A DNA stretch of 64,000 bases from Caprella mutica (taxonomy: Eukaryota; Arthropoda; Malacostraca; Amphipoda; Caprellidae). How positions within the stretch are numbered: the stretch's first letter is position 1; every line of letters starts with the position of its first letter. This document shows positions 22,807 through 34,011 of this stretch, in pieces. A program made the translations under genes and the position numbers. The notes under the pieces were generated by a model. It worked only from the letters and a program-made list of their open reading frames with translations, was not told where the DNA came from and did not search any database. The DNA lies in contig CANNZV010001053.1 in NCBI GenBank assembly GCA_947561585.1, positions 221,910 to 285,909 on the forward strand. Direction: 5' to 3'.

Positions 22807-25800
22807 CATCCCCTCCATTTTGATCTCAGCAGATAATTTTTTAAGCAGATCCAACTCCCTTTGTTTATTCGTCTTCTTCAACCAATTCTGAAATATAATT
22901 GAGAGAAATTGTAGTAGAGGCATTGTGGAAATTACTTAGAATTTCATCCTAATATATATATTATTGAGTCATCAAAACGCTGGTTACTTCATTGACTCAC
23001 CTTGAAGCGCTGATCAATGCACTTATGCAGCACTGTTCTTTGCTCAGGACTGAGAGTCGAATCTCTAATCTCCTGCCTGAGGCTGCACACAGTCTCCTGA
23101 CACAGGCTGATGCTGTGGCAGTAGTCTGAAGGGAGACCCGGGGGCAGGAGCGGGGGCCTTCCGTCCACAGTGGCGGGGAAAAAGGGAAGGGGAAGCAGTT
23201 GGAAATCTTCAGGGGAGAGGAGGTTGCAGTCTGTAGGCATCGAACTGCCATCATTGCCTGTAAATAAAAGGAAAATAATGATAAATAGCTAATAACATAA
23301 CTTATTAATTAGAAATTAGTTAGTAACATCACCAATGATTAATAGAAAAAATAATTCATTGATATTGATGAAGAAAAATTAAACCTGACATAATTATTAG
23401 TTATATCATCCAAATGAGAAGATAAATAAAAGAAGCAAGAGTTCCAATAAATCAAGAATAAAATCTCTAAGAGAAAAGAAAGTAAAAAGGCGTAGAAAGG
23501 CATAGATAGTACAGGGTGGGGCGTAAGTTTGGAAGCAATTTTTCAAACATTAATATTATTCTTAAAAATAAGTTCCTAAGTAGGTGATAGGGTTTGAACT
23601 ATAGTAGAGACACTACATTATGACGTGGCAGTGTTATTTTTTACAAAAATTTAGTCAATTCAAAAATGTCAGACAAAAGAGAAGCCATTATTGCTCTACA
23701 CCGTGCCGGGAAGTCAGATTACGTCATTTCAAAGACTCTCTCAATAGCGAGATCGACTGTTTGGAAGTGTGTGAAGCGTTTTAATGAGAGAGGAGACTTG
23801 ACTGATCGTCCAAGAAGTGGTAGACCACGCTCACAACGCACCAAACAACTGATAAAATGTGCCCGAGAGAAGATCAGGAGGAACCCGAAAAGGTCAATAC
23901 GATTGTTAGCCAAAACAGCTAATGTGAGTCCCAGAACAATGAGAAGAGTTGTCAAAGAAGACCTAAAGATGTCCTCTTTCATCCTCCAAAAGAGACAGAC
24001 TCTGTCAGAAGCTGTAAAGAAAAAGAGATTGGAGAGAAGCAAAGCACTTCTGAGAGAATTGAAGTCTGGCACGGCTGGTGAAATTGTTTGGTCTGACGAA
24101 AAAAATTTCACAGTGGAAATGGCTCACAATCGGAGGAATGACAGAATAATCGGTAAAAGTGCAAAAGACATCCCATACAACCAAAAACTGTCCACAGAAC
24201 CATGAAACCTGCTTCAGTAATGGTCTGGGCCGCCGTTTCAGAAACTTGGAGATCTCCTTTAATTTTTGTGGAACAAGGCGCCAAAATCAATGCTAAATGT
24301 TATATTGAGAATATTTTGACGCCAATGTTGGAGTCAGCTAAGGATCACTTCGGTAATGACACTCTATGGATATTTCAGCAAGACGGCGCGACTTCACATA
24401 CTGCAAATGTCACTCAAAACTGGTGCCATGACCATCTTCCACGGTTTTGGTCCAAAGAAATGTGGGCTCCCTGCTCCCCAGATGTTAATCTTATGGACTT
24501 TTCGGTAAAGTCCATTCTTGAATCAAAGGCCTATGGTAAATTCTATCGCAGTGTGGATGATTTAAAGCGTTCGCTCCAGAGATCTTGGAAGGAAATTTCA
24601 CAAGAACAGTTGCGTGCCGCAGTAGGAGGAGTTCGGAGGAGATTTGAGGCTGTTATTAAAAACAAGGGGGGACATTTTGAATAAATTTATGATTTTAGAA
24701 TTCTTAAAACCATTATGTAATAATACATAACTGTAAATTATTAAATATATTTTTCGTTGGATTATAATATGCACTTTCATTTGCTTCCAAACTTACGCCC
24801 CACCCTGTAGAAAGACGTTTCCTTCTCACCTAATTTGAGGGGCATGTTCCACATGTTTTTGTGTGTCCTGAGTTCACACATTGACATGTGCTGCAACAAC
24901 TTAGGGTAGTGAAGATTGAGAGGCGCCATTGTTACTAGTTGGTGAACACTAGCACTGCTACCGTACACTCCCCCCACCAGTAGGGGTCTCTGGGGGGTGA
25001 GAGTGTACACAGTCACCCCCCTGCAGTCCGATATCACTACCGAGCGTGCTGGGCAGATGATTTGTGTGTTGCGACTCTCAGATACCCTCAGTCTGCCACG
25101 CACTGGACCCAACACAACTTTACAGTCGTACAGTTTGTGCAACAACGCATGTCTGTAAAACAAAATTGTTAGTGTTTAAATAAACAAAAAGAATATAATT
25201 TTAAATCATATCAACTTAATATAATACTGTAAGTTGTGAATTATAGGTCAGTTTCACATATTCGGTAATATAAGAGAAAAAAACGATATAGCTAATAAAA
25301 ATAAGAATTAAATAATTATTATTAGCTAAATCCGTTTTATCTTATAGCTATGACCGAAGATGTGGAACTGACCAATAATTCACAACTTACCCTACTTCAG
25401 ATATTTACCTCATTGGTCGCAGTACATATATCTGAGACTTAGAGCACCTGCGTATTTTAAGGTCAAGAGAAGTGTGCATTAACTGCTCTTCACTCTTCTC
25501 CTCTTCTGACGAAGTGAAGGGGTTTGAAGTGGACCTGAAAAGAGACACTTTCTTCATCTCTTCAGTCTTCTCATCATCAGTCAACAGACGGCACATCTTG
25601 TCAGTCAAATCTTCCTCTTTTCTCTCAGTGGATATAGGCATGGAGAGTTTCTCGGAGAGGAGCACTTTCTTTGGCGTGGTGTTGGTGGAAGCATCACCCA
25701 ACTGAACAGTGATTGCCTCAGCCAAATCAGCTATGCACACTAGCTTCTCACCACTGAAACAGTAACAAAACTAATTAGTGAATATTTAATACAATTTTAA

Positions 25801-28800
25801 TAAAGAAAATCACTAAATTTCAAATTTGTTCCAATTCAATATAACAATAAATTAAATATTATTCACATCAAAGATCACATTTAATTCTTCTGCCAACATA
25901 ACTTTTAAAGGTTCTGAGAGTTTCTAATAAAAGCAGGTAACTAATAAGGAAGAGTTATTACCCCTCAGTGATTCATAGCAGTGACTCGTTACCTCTCAGT
26001 GATTCATAGCAGTGACTCGTTACCTCTCAGTGATTCATAGCAGTGACTCGTTACCTCTCAGTGATTCATAGCAGTGACTCGTTACCTCTCAGTGATTCAT
26101 AGAAGTGACTCGTTACCTCTCAGTGATTCATAGAAGTGACTCGTTACCTCTCAGTGATTCATAGCAGTGACTCGTTACCTCTCAGTGATTCATAGCAGTG
26201 ACTCGTTACCTCTCAGTGATTCATAGCAGTGACTCGTTACCTCTCAGTGATTCATAGCAGTGACTCGTTACCTCTCAGTGATTCATAGCAGTGACTCGTT
26301 ACCTCTCAGTGATTCATAGCAGTGACTCGTTACCTCTCAGTGATTCATAGCAGTGACTCGTTACCTCTCAGTGATTCATAGCAGTGACTAGTTACCTCTC
26401 AGTGATTCATAGCAGTGACTCGTTACCTCTCAGTGATTCATAGCAGTGAATCGTTACCTCTCAGTGATTCATAGCAGTGACTCGTTACCTCTCAGTGATT
26501 CATAGCAGTGACTCGTTACCTCTCAGTGATTCATAGCAGTGACTCGTTACCTCTCAGTGATTCATAGCAGTGACTCGTTACCTCTCAGTGATTCATAGCA
26601 GTGACTCGTTACCTCTCAGTGATTCATAGCAGTGACTCGTTACCTCTCAGTGATTCATAGCAGTGACTCGTTACCTCTCAGTGATTCATAGCAGTGACTC
26701 GTTACCTCTCAGTGATTCATAGCAGTGACTCGTTACGTCTCAGTGATTCATAGCAGTGACTCGTTACGTCTCAGTGATTCATAGCAGTGACTCGTTACCT
26801 CTCAGTGATTCATAGCAGTGACTCGTTACCTCTCAGTGATTCATAGCAGTGACTCGTTACCTCTCAGTGATTCATAGCAGTGACTCGTTACCTCTCAGTG
26901 ATTCATAGCAGTGACTCGTTACCTCTCAGTGATTCATAGCAGTGACTCGTTACCTCTCAGTGATTCATAGCAGTGACTCGTTACCTCTCAGTGATTCATA
27001 GCAGTGACTCGTTACCTCTCAGTGATTCATAGCAGTGACTCGTTACCTCTCAGTGATTCATAGCAGTGACTCGTTACCTCTCAGTGATTCATAGCAGTGA
27101 CTCGTTACCTCTCAGTGATTCATAGCAGTGACTCGTTACCTCTCAGTGATTCATAGCAGTGACTCGTTACCTCTCAGTGATTCATAGCAGTGACTCGTTA
27201 CCTCTCAGTGATTCATAGCAGTGACTCGTTACCTCTCAGTGATTCATAGCAGTGACTCGTTACCTCTCAGTGATTCATAGCAGTGACTCGTTACCTCTCA
27301 GTGATTCATAGCAGTGACTCGTTACCTCTCAGTGATTCATAGCAGTGACTCGTTACCTCTCAGTGATTCATAGCAGTGACTCGTTACCTCTCAGTGATTC
27401 ATAGCAGTGACTCGTTACCTCTCAGTGATTCATAGCAGTGACTCGTTACCTCTCAGTGATTCATAGCAGTGACTCGTTACCTCTCAGTGATTCATAGCAG
27501 TGACTCGTTACCTCTCAGTGATTCATAGCAGTGACTCGTTACCTCTCAGTGATTCATAGCAGTGACTCGTTACCTCTCAGTGATTCATAGCAGTGACTCG
27601 TTACCTCTCAGTGATTCATAGCAGTGACTCGTTACCTCTCAGTGATTCATAGCAGTGACTCGTTACCTCTCAGTGATTCATAGCAGTGACTCGTTACCTC
27701 TCAGTGATTCATAGCAGTGACTCGTTACCTCTCAGTGATTCATAGCAGTGACTCGTTACCTCTCAGTGATTCATAGCAGTGACTCGTTACCTCTCAGTGA
27801 TTCATAGCAGTGACTCGTTACCTCTCAGTGATTCATAGCAGTGACTCGTTACCTCTCAGTGATTCATAGCAGTGACTCGTTACCTCTCAGTGATTCATAG
27901 CAGTGACTCGTTACCTCTCAGTGATTCATAGCAGTGACTCGTTACCTCTCAGTGATTCATAGCAGTGACTCGTTACCTCTCAGTGATTCATAGCAGTGAC
28001 TCGTTACCTCTCAGTGATTCATAGCAGTGACTCGTTACCTCTCAGTGATTCATAGCAGTGACTCGTTACCTCTCAGTGATTCATAGCAGTGACTCGTTAC
28101 CTCTCAGTGATTCATAGCAGTGACTCGTTACCTCTCAGTGATTCATAGCAGTGACTCGTTACCTCTCAGTGATTCATAGCAGTGACTCGTTACCTCTCAG
28201 TGATTCATAGCAGTGACTCGTTACCTCTCAGTGATTCATAGCAGTGATTCATTACCTCTCAGTGATTCATAGCAGTGACTCGTTACCTCTCAGTGATTCA
28301 TAGCAGTGACTCGTTACCTCTCAGTGATTCATAGCAGTGACTCGTTACCTCTCAGTGATTCATTACCTCTCAGTGATTCATAGCAGTGACTCGTTACCTC
28401 TCAGTGATTCATAGCAGTGACTCGTTACCTCTCAGTGATTCATAGCAGAGACTCATTTCCTCTCAGTGATTCATAGCAGTGACTCATTACCTCTCAGTGA
28501 TTCATAGCAGTGACTCATTACCTCTCAGTGATTCATAGCAGTGATTCGTTACCCAGAGGTGACTCATTACCTCTCAGTTAGGGGAGGTTCACTCCTCAGT
28601 TTCCAGTGGTTGTGTTCAGTAGACACAGGCCAGTCAGGAGGCTTTTTTCCCCTCTGCAGACAAAGTCTCTCTCCGTGCGGACACCAGTCTAGTTGTGACA
28701 TCACCCACTGCTCAAATAACCTGTACAACACATAAAATATCAAATAGAGAATAGTAATGAAGAACACAAAAGTAGTTACACAGAGTTGCTGAATACTTTA

Positions 28801-31472
28801 AACATTATTAGAATGTAGATAAAGATATACATTCATTTAGAAACACATCAAAATATTTGAAAAGTAATTTCTACTATTTTGAAATGAGAAAGGACTAAAT
28901 AATTTGATGAGAAATAAATCAATGAAAACTGATTGAGCGAAATGTATATTAGAATGATTTGATTGTATTATTTAAAAAAAGTAATTTCTGTACAAATCTA
29001 TTTTTGACGAATTTTTCATTAGCTACATTGAATAGCATAAACTAATTCATAGCAAGCTAGCTGAAATTAGAACTGGCTATAATCTTACTCACCCTTTCTG
29101 AAAAGTGTTCTTCTTGCTCAAGAAACCTGATTGGTAACTGTTGTTGCCATCAGTGGCGACATCTAGCAACTTAGTTTGCAGTCTGTGAGAAATAAGTTAG
29201 AAAGATTTAAGCTTCCATTAGACTCATTGAATCCTGTAGCTGAATGGTTTATATTTCCGTAAGTCAAATGATGCAAATCCAAAGGTTAAGCTATACTTTT
29301 AATTAGAGACCAAGTAAGGTCTAACAGGGCTTGATTTTTTTTAATGTGTAGATTGATAGCTATTAGTTTTATTATTATTTTTTTATGTAAATTTAATGAA
29401 TGTGTATATTTTTAGATCTCACTAAAATCATCATTATATTCAGATCTAAAAAATGGATAAAATATGGATTAAATACAAACAGGCATATTATCTTTGAGAA
29501 CACTTTGATAAGAAAAATATTCAGAAATTTTTAGAGGATTCACAATTTCACATATAAATAAATTCTTATGTAGGAGCCTTTGTATAATTTCAATCTCAAT
29601 ACCTCTACAATTAATATTTTAATGAAGGATTCCAGACTTCCAATGCTCTAAACATACCTGCCGCTGACAGTGACTCCAATGACAAAGTCCATTGCCCTCA
29701 CCACCTCCACATCCACCACCCCTGCCCCCCTCATCACACTCAGCAGCTCCCTCATACTCCTCCACTCGCCAGACCTCCTCTTTTGGGCCTTGCTCTGAGT
29801 CTCCTCTACAATAACGTGCTGGAGGAGGAAGAACATTTGTCCTAAATTAAAATGGTTCTATCATGTAGCTATAATAAATAACAGATAATCTCAATTTTAT
29901 GATTTGACTTGAGAATTCAATTTCACCAAACTGACCCCAGCAAGCAAAGAGAGAAGCTCGGACAGAGAATCCTTCATAAATGTGAGGTTGTACTCCTCCT
30001 GAAGTTTCTTCTTGCTATGAAGAGCAGACTGAGAGTTGTTATCAGTAGCCACAGGCACTTGCAAATGAATAGCTCCTGGCCAAGGGTCATTGGTAAGAGA
30101 CTGGAGAGAGGCTTGTATCGCCACTAGTCGAGGGTGAGCATTGCTCACTCTCTGTAGGTAAAGAAGACTGATCATCTCTAGGGTGGAGATGCAGCTGCTA
30201 CTAGTCACCAGATCTGCCAAGCAATAGAGCAGATACACAATGAACATTCACTCCCTTCTAAAATAGTGAATATAAAAAATAGCTACTTCAAATAAAACAG
30301 AAAATTAAAGAAAGGAATATCTCAAGGTCAAAATGTTACCAACCTTGTAGTTGATCACTTGCAAATCTTTGAGAGAACAAACGACAGCTGGTGAAGATCA
30401 CATCACTACATTCATCACCAATACTCATCTGCAAATACATCATATTTATTAGAAGACTAATTCTGAGACAATTAACAGGAGAATATCAATTAATCAATAT
30501 AAAATAAAAAGGTAACAATGAACTAGAAAAATAATCACACCTTCTTTGCCAGTTGTTTCCAGTTCTCATAGGATATGGTGGGGTAGCCCTCAAGACCCAA
30601 GTCTTTGGCATTTTGCAATAGTCTTGATAAGCTCTGAAAAGGAATTGATTACTTTGAATTAATAAATACAAATAGGTAACAGAAATTAAACTGATTCTGA
30701 GCAAATTATTCCAAACTTCAATTGATGTTTTTCACTTTTATCAGATCATATTTTGCACAAAATGTGTAGCTAAGTGAAATACATCAATTGCTGTAGCAAA
30801 AGAAACTTTCAGATATGACAAAACAAAACTATATAGGAAAGGTAGCTGAAAAAAACAATAAAAGATTAACCAATGAAGCCAACTTTTCCTCAAATATCTA
30901 ATTTTTCAAAAATTGAGAATTTATGATTTCAATAATTTAACAGATATCATTTTGAACTGTCATAAGCTAAGAGTGATACAGGTACATTAAAAAACAATTT
31001 TAAATTATTTAAAAATAATATAGAGTTCAAGATGGTAGATGGAGTTATTCATAATTTTTGTTTATGTGTTAGTGTAGTAGCTACTACCTAGCTACAGATA
31101 ACTGAAATTTAGGAAATTCAAGTGATAAAGTTTGAAATCAGAGAAAAAAATGAAGATATCTCTGGAAATTGCTAAATCCATAATTAAGAGATGAAAAATG
31201 TCATTAAGAAAATTCTAATGAATAAAAAAATATATCATTCACAATGGTGACTACAATAAATAAGTTGGTAGTTGATAAATAATATGCTTGGTAGCTTTTG
31301 TCCATGGAAACTTCTCTTGGAGTATTATTTACTCACTACAATAATAACATCACATCTACAAGACAAGACTTACCTCCAGAGAAATTTTATCGAGTGGCAA
31401 TATAGGAATGACTCCCAACTCTAAGACTTCTGGACGAACCCAAAGTCTCATGGGCACAGATGAACCAGTCAT
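22798..31472 (-). CDS. TBCCD1: TBCC domain-containing protein 1
   Basis: TBCCD1 is a TBCC/RP2-family protein that acts at centrosomes or basal bodies and positions centrosome and Golgi. Eleven coding exons (minus order): 31472-31374, 30633-30541, 30428-30344, 30213-29936, 29818-29658, 29182-29093, 28720-28571, 25753-25409, 25152-24830, 23257-23001, 22887-22798. Phases agree at every junction, giving 656 aa (human protein about 557). Diagnostic stretches are RLWVRPEVLELG at the start, LSELLSLLAG, LFEQWVMSQLDWCP, the TBCC core (about residues 410-530: LDLKIRRCSKSQIYVL, SVVISDCRGVTVYTLTPQRP, NLHYPKLLQHM) and the C-terminal WLKKTNKQRELDLL helix. The extra length is mainly an acidic, Ser/Glu-rich insert before the TBCC core. 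The start ATG is the first in exon one with good family alignment; untranslated exons were not sought. Confidence 0.93.
23512..24807 (+). mobile_element. Tc1/mariner (DD37D, maT-like) element, copy 2, in a TBCCD1 intron
   Basis: 1296 bp with CAGGGTGGGGCGTAAGTTTG ends and TA on both sides (23510-23511, 24808-24809). It lies in the TBCCD1 intron 23258-24829, antisense to the gene. Its end is 22 bp from the intron's 5' splice site. Without it the intron would be about 274 bp. Confidence 0.96.
23666..24684 (+). pseudogene. Mariner transposase (DD37D) with one frameshift
   Basis: The enzyme would cut and paste the element at TA. The first frame (23666-24205) carries paired helix-turn-helix DNA-binding regions (TLSIARSTVWKCVKRF; RSIRLLAKTANVSPRTMRRV) and the first catalytic D (VWSDEKNFTVE). 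The second frame (24202-24684) carries the second D (QQDGATSHTA) and third D (SPDVNLMDFSVK), separated by 37 residues, which is the DD37D signature of maT-type elements. A one-base shift around 24155-24165 breaks the frame, so it is probably inactive although all three acidic residues persist. Confidence 0.92.
25955..28571. repeat. 31-bp minisatellite filling a TBCCD1 intron (~84 units)
   Basis: The unit on the plus strand is CTCGTTACCTCTCAGTGATTCATAGCAGTGA split as CTCGTTACCTCTCAGTG plus ATTCATAGCAGTGA, repeated with almost no variation for 2.6 kb. A few units differ by one base, and one near 28356 is short. The array occupies nearly all of the intron 25754-28570. At its right edge it merges into the exon boundary: the exon end and donor (ACTGAGAG then GTAATGAGTCA on the minus strand) match the repeat unit. 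Confidence 0.97.
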
Positions 31473-31901
31473 GTCTATTAACTTCTGACGTACCTAACAA
31501 CCACAAATAAAATAGAGCTACAGCAATGGTCTTCAGTCCAAGGAAGTTAGACAAAGGGGAATCACTGTGATAATGGGAGCTAGTTTTTCTTTGTGCAAGA
31601 CATATTTACTGGAATATCAAAAGCATATTGATTAATTCATTGACTAAGGAGTCTTTAGAATACTTATTTGAACAGTTTAAACCAGTAATAGCAATTCAAG
31701 CAGCTTACTGTACCTAAATGATGATATAAACATAGACTGACAAGTGACAAATTTATTCTACCTGAAAAAAGAAATAGTTAGAATTATACTCCACCCAATG
31801 ATTTTAGCTATGGAAATTAATTATGAAAATAAAATTCCCCAATACATTATATAGCTACATGACATATTTCTGCAGACTCTGCTGATATTGTCATCAAATA
31901 C
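31473..31901. other. Upstream region of TBCCD1
   Basis: The promoter and 5'UTR should lie here, but no TATA box, initiator or other motif can be supported. Confidence 0.4.
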
Positions 31902-32052
31902 CCAGAGTGCAAGAACTGGTAAACTGTTCTCCAAGAGTGAAGAAACCCTCTATTTTGGCTTTTGTTTTTAGTAAAATACATGTAAATATAGGAGGAAATT
32001 AAGGATTGTTCGCACAGAAAATATTAAAAATGTCCCATATTCTGCAGACTGG
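31902..32052 (-). mobile_element. CCAGTCTG MITE, arm type f
   Basis: Ends CCAGAGTGCAAGAACTGG and its inverse ATTCTGCAGACTGG. Body shared with 33569-33712 and 48287-48427 (TTTTGGCTTTTGTTTTTAG, ATACATGTAAATATAGGAGG). Confidence 0.75.
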
Positions 32053-32093
32053 TCAAATACAAACAGGAATTTGAAAATTGACCCACACAAAAC

Positions 32094-32330
32094 CCACTCT
32101 GCATAATGTGTCTCTTCTCCTACAGAGATTATAATTAGAGTTTTGAGAGACAGTTACTCTCAGTAGCAGATTCAGAATCTCTCGCAGCTAAATTTATGGT
32201 TATATAGGAAATAATTCCAAATCGCCAGCAGCTAAATCATTGGTTTAATTTGGTTACATAGGAATTAATTGAAGATCTGCAGCACTGCAGCGGCAGAGAT
32301 ATAAAATTTCTAAAATTGGGCTCGGAAACA
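32094..32330 (+). mobile_element. CCAGTCTG MITE, arm type e
   Basis: Same body as 53821-54080: TGTGTCTCTTCTCC, CAGATTCAGAATCTC, then the core CATAGGAATTAATT. The termini here are degraded. Confidence 0.55.
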
Positions 32331-32351
32331 GTGAAATTAATTGGCTTTAAC

Positions 32352-32914
32352 CCAGGTAATAAAGCATGTCCAAACTCGCCATTTGAAATTTTAATGGTGA
32401 GTTTGTGTCAACTTTGTGACAGTTATTTTGACCATGTTTCCAAGTGTGGTAGGAAAGTCGCCAGTTGAGTGAGAATATAGTTAAATGGATATGGGTCGGC
32501 GGTTGCCACATTTAAGATACTTTAATCTTTAAAACAGAAATTTGACTTCCTAGAGAAGATTTTGCACCTGAAAACATCATTATCATATTATGCTTCATGT
32601 CTGATGCATGTGTATCTCTTCAACTCTTGAGAACATTTTAGAAATGATTAACTTGTTATTTACATGTTTTTCAACTTATTTAACCCCTCAAAAGTTGCCA
32701 GTATACTGGCGACTTTGTCCATACTTTGAAACATGGTATTTTGAGCCCTTCAATTGAAAATGACGAGAAATATCTAATTATGTCCTATGCTAGTATGCTA
32801 CAATGTTATTTTGAATTTTTGGAGAGAAATTATGATAATTATATCATTTTGGAGAGAAATTTGGTTTCTTTTGGGGAGACAAATGGTGTTTATGAGCCAT
32901 ACACTTTTGCTTGC
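32352..32914 (+). mobile_element. CCAAGTA MITE with 8-bp duplication GCTTTAAC
   Basis: Starts CCAGGTAATAAAGCATGTCC and ends CTTTTGCTTGC. GCTTTAAC flanks it (32344-32351 and 32915-32922). It contains the nested MITE 32432-32736. Confidence 0.75.
32432..32736 (+). mobile_element. CCATGTTTC MITE nested in CCAAGTA MITE
   Basis: Inverted ends CCATGTTTCCAAGTGTGG / inverse of CCATGTTTCAAAGTATGG, each reaching AAGTCGCCAGT. TATTTTGA duplicates at 32424-32431 and 32737-32744. The undisturbed host site is visible in the copy at 33784-34011. Confidence 0.85.
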
Positions 32915-33212
32915 GCTTTAACTGACAGACTCTGTAACTGTAAGATTCTGTAACTGTAAGATGGCATCTCCCCCCCCCCCCTCTAGTTCAAAAGTATGTA
33001 CTATGTACCAAGTCGCCGATTAATTGTCGACTTAAAATTTGTGAAAATAAGTATCTTTCACATATATAGACGACTAATGAGCACTTAAATTAGATTTTAA
33101 ATTAAAATTGGTGACTCATAATCATAAACGGCGGAACCGCGCATCTTTGTTGAAATCTTGAAATGTAAACAAAGCAGCCATTTTGTTTTGATATGGCACG
33201 CTCCACGATGTA

Positions 33213-33443
33213 GGGTCAAGCAGGTAAATTGCGGCCTACTTACTAACTACGGCCTTTAACATCAGAAACGTCATATCTTCAAAACACTAGTAAAAAACAT
33301 AAAGTAATAAATTATAGCATGCACTACGCTGATTATGATAGCTATGCAACATTTTAATGTAATTTTGGTTCAGATTGTTTAAGAGACTCTCTTGAGAGGG
33401 CCGCAATTAAAAATTAAAGAGCCACGATTTACCTGTGTGACCC
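33213..33443. mobile_element. TA-flanked GGGTCA MITE, copy 2
   Basis: Same inverted ends and body as 4983-5212, with TA on both sides (33211-33212, 33444-33445). Confidence 0.85.
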
Positions 33444-33568
33444 TATATCTATAATTCAAATTGTATATCAGTTTTCTGTTTTCGGTGTTCTTTAGTTATG
33501 AATGATGAATGACTACTTGTCATTAAATTTGATGCTCTCTGAGAGTGTGACTAATTATCGGAAAAAAG

Positions 33569-33712
33569 CCAGTCTGCAGAATATGGGATATTTTTAACAT
33601 TTTCTGTGCAAACAATCCTTAATTTCCTCCTATATTTACATGTATTTTACTGAGAATAGAAGCCAAAATAGAGGTTTTCTTGGAGAACAGTTTACCAGAT
33701 CCTGCAGTCTGG
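33569..33712 (+). mobile_element. CCAGTCTG MITE, arm type f
   Basis: Complete: CCAGTCTGCAGAATATGGG at one end and CCTGCAGTCTGG at the other, with the CTCCTATATTTACATG core. Confidence 0.8.
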
Positions 33713-33783
33713 GAAAAAGAAGCAAATGAATAACTATGAAAGAAAGTATGCCTCTCTCAGGCTCTCTGTGATTGGCTGGTATC

Positions 33784-34011
33784 CCAAGTAATAAAGCATG
33801 TCCAAACTCGCCATTTTAATGGCGAGTTTGTGACAGTTATTTTGAGCCCTTCAATTGCAAATGGCGAGTTTTATCTATTTATCTCCTATGCTACGATGTT
33901 ATTTTGGGAGAGAATTTATGAAAAAATGATCATTTTGGAGAGAATTTGTTGAATTTTGGAGAGAGCTGGAGATACAAATGGCGAGTTTATGAGACATACT
34001 ATTTTACTTGG
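33784..34011 (+). mobile_element. CCAAGTA MITE with 8-bp duplication CTGGTATC
   Basis: Starts CCAAGTAATAAAGCATGTCC and ends TATTTTACTTGG. CTGGTATC is present at 33776-33783 and 34012-34019. It holds a perfect-looking hairpin ACTCGCCATTTTAATGGCGAGT. Confidence 0.88.

Noticed and set aside
21899..22891. 330-codon repeat protein on the plus strand
   Set aside because: It exists only because 33 bp is a multiple of three, and it overlaps the last TBCCD1 exon antisense.
22997..23254. Alternative minus frame over TBCCD1 exon ten
   Set aside because: The frame in phase with both neighbouring exons matches the TBCCD1 C-terminus; the other is a shadow.
25955..28571. CRISPR-like array of 31-bp repeats
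   Set aside because: Repeats are contiguous without unique spacers, the DNA is eukaryotic, and the unit derives from the exon border.
29897..30247. Reading TBCCD1 exon four through to the end of its open frame
   Set aside because: A GTCAGT donor at 29935 joins in phase to the CAC acceptor at 29818; the read-through tail has no family similarity.
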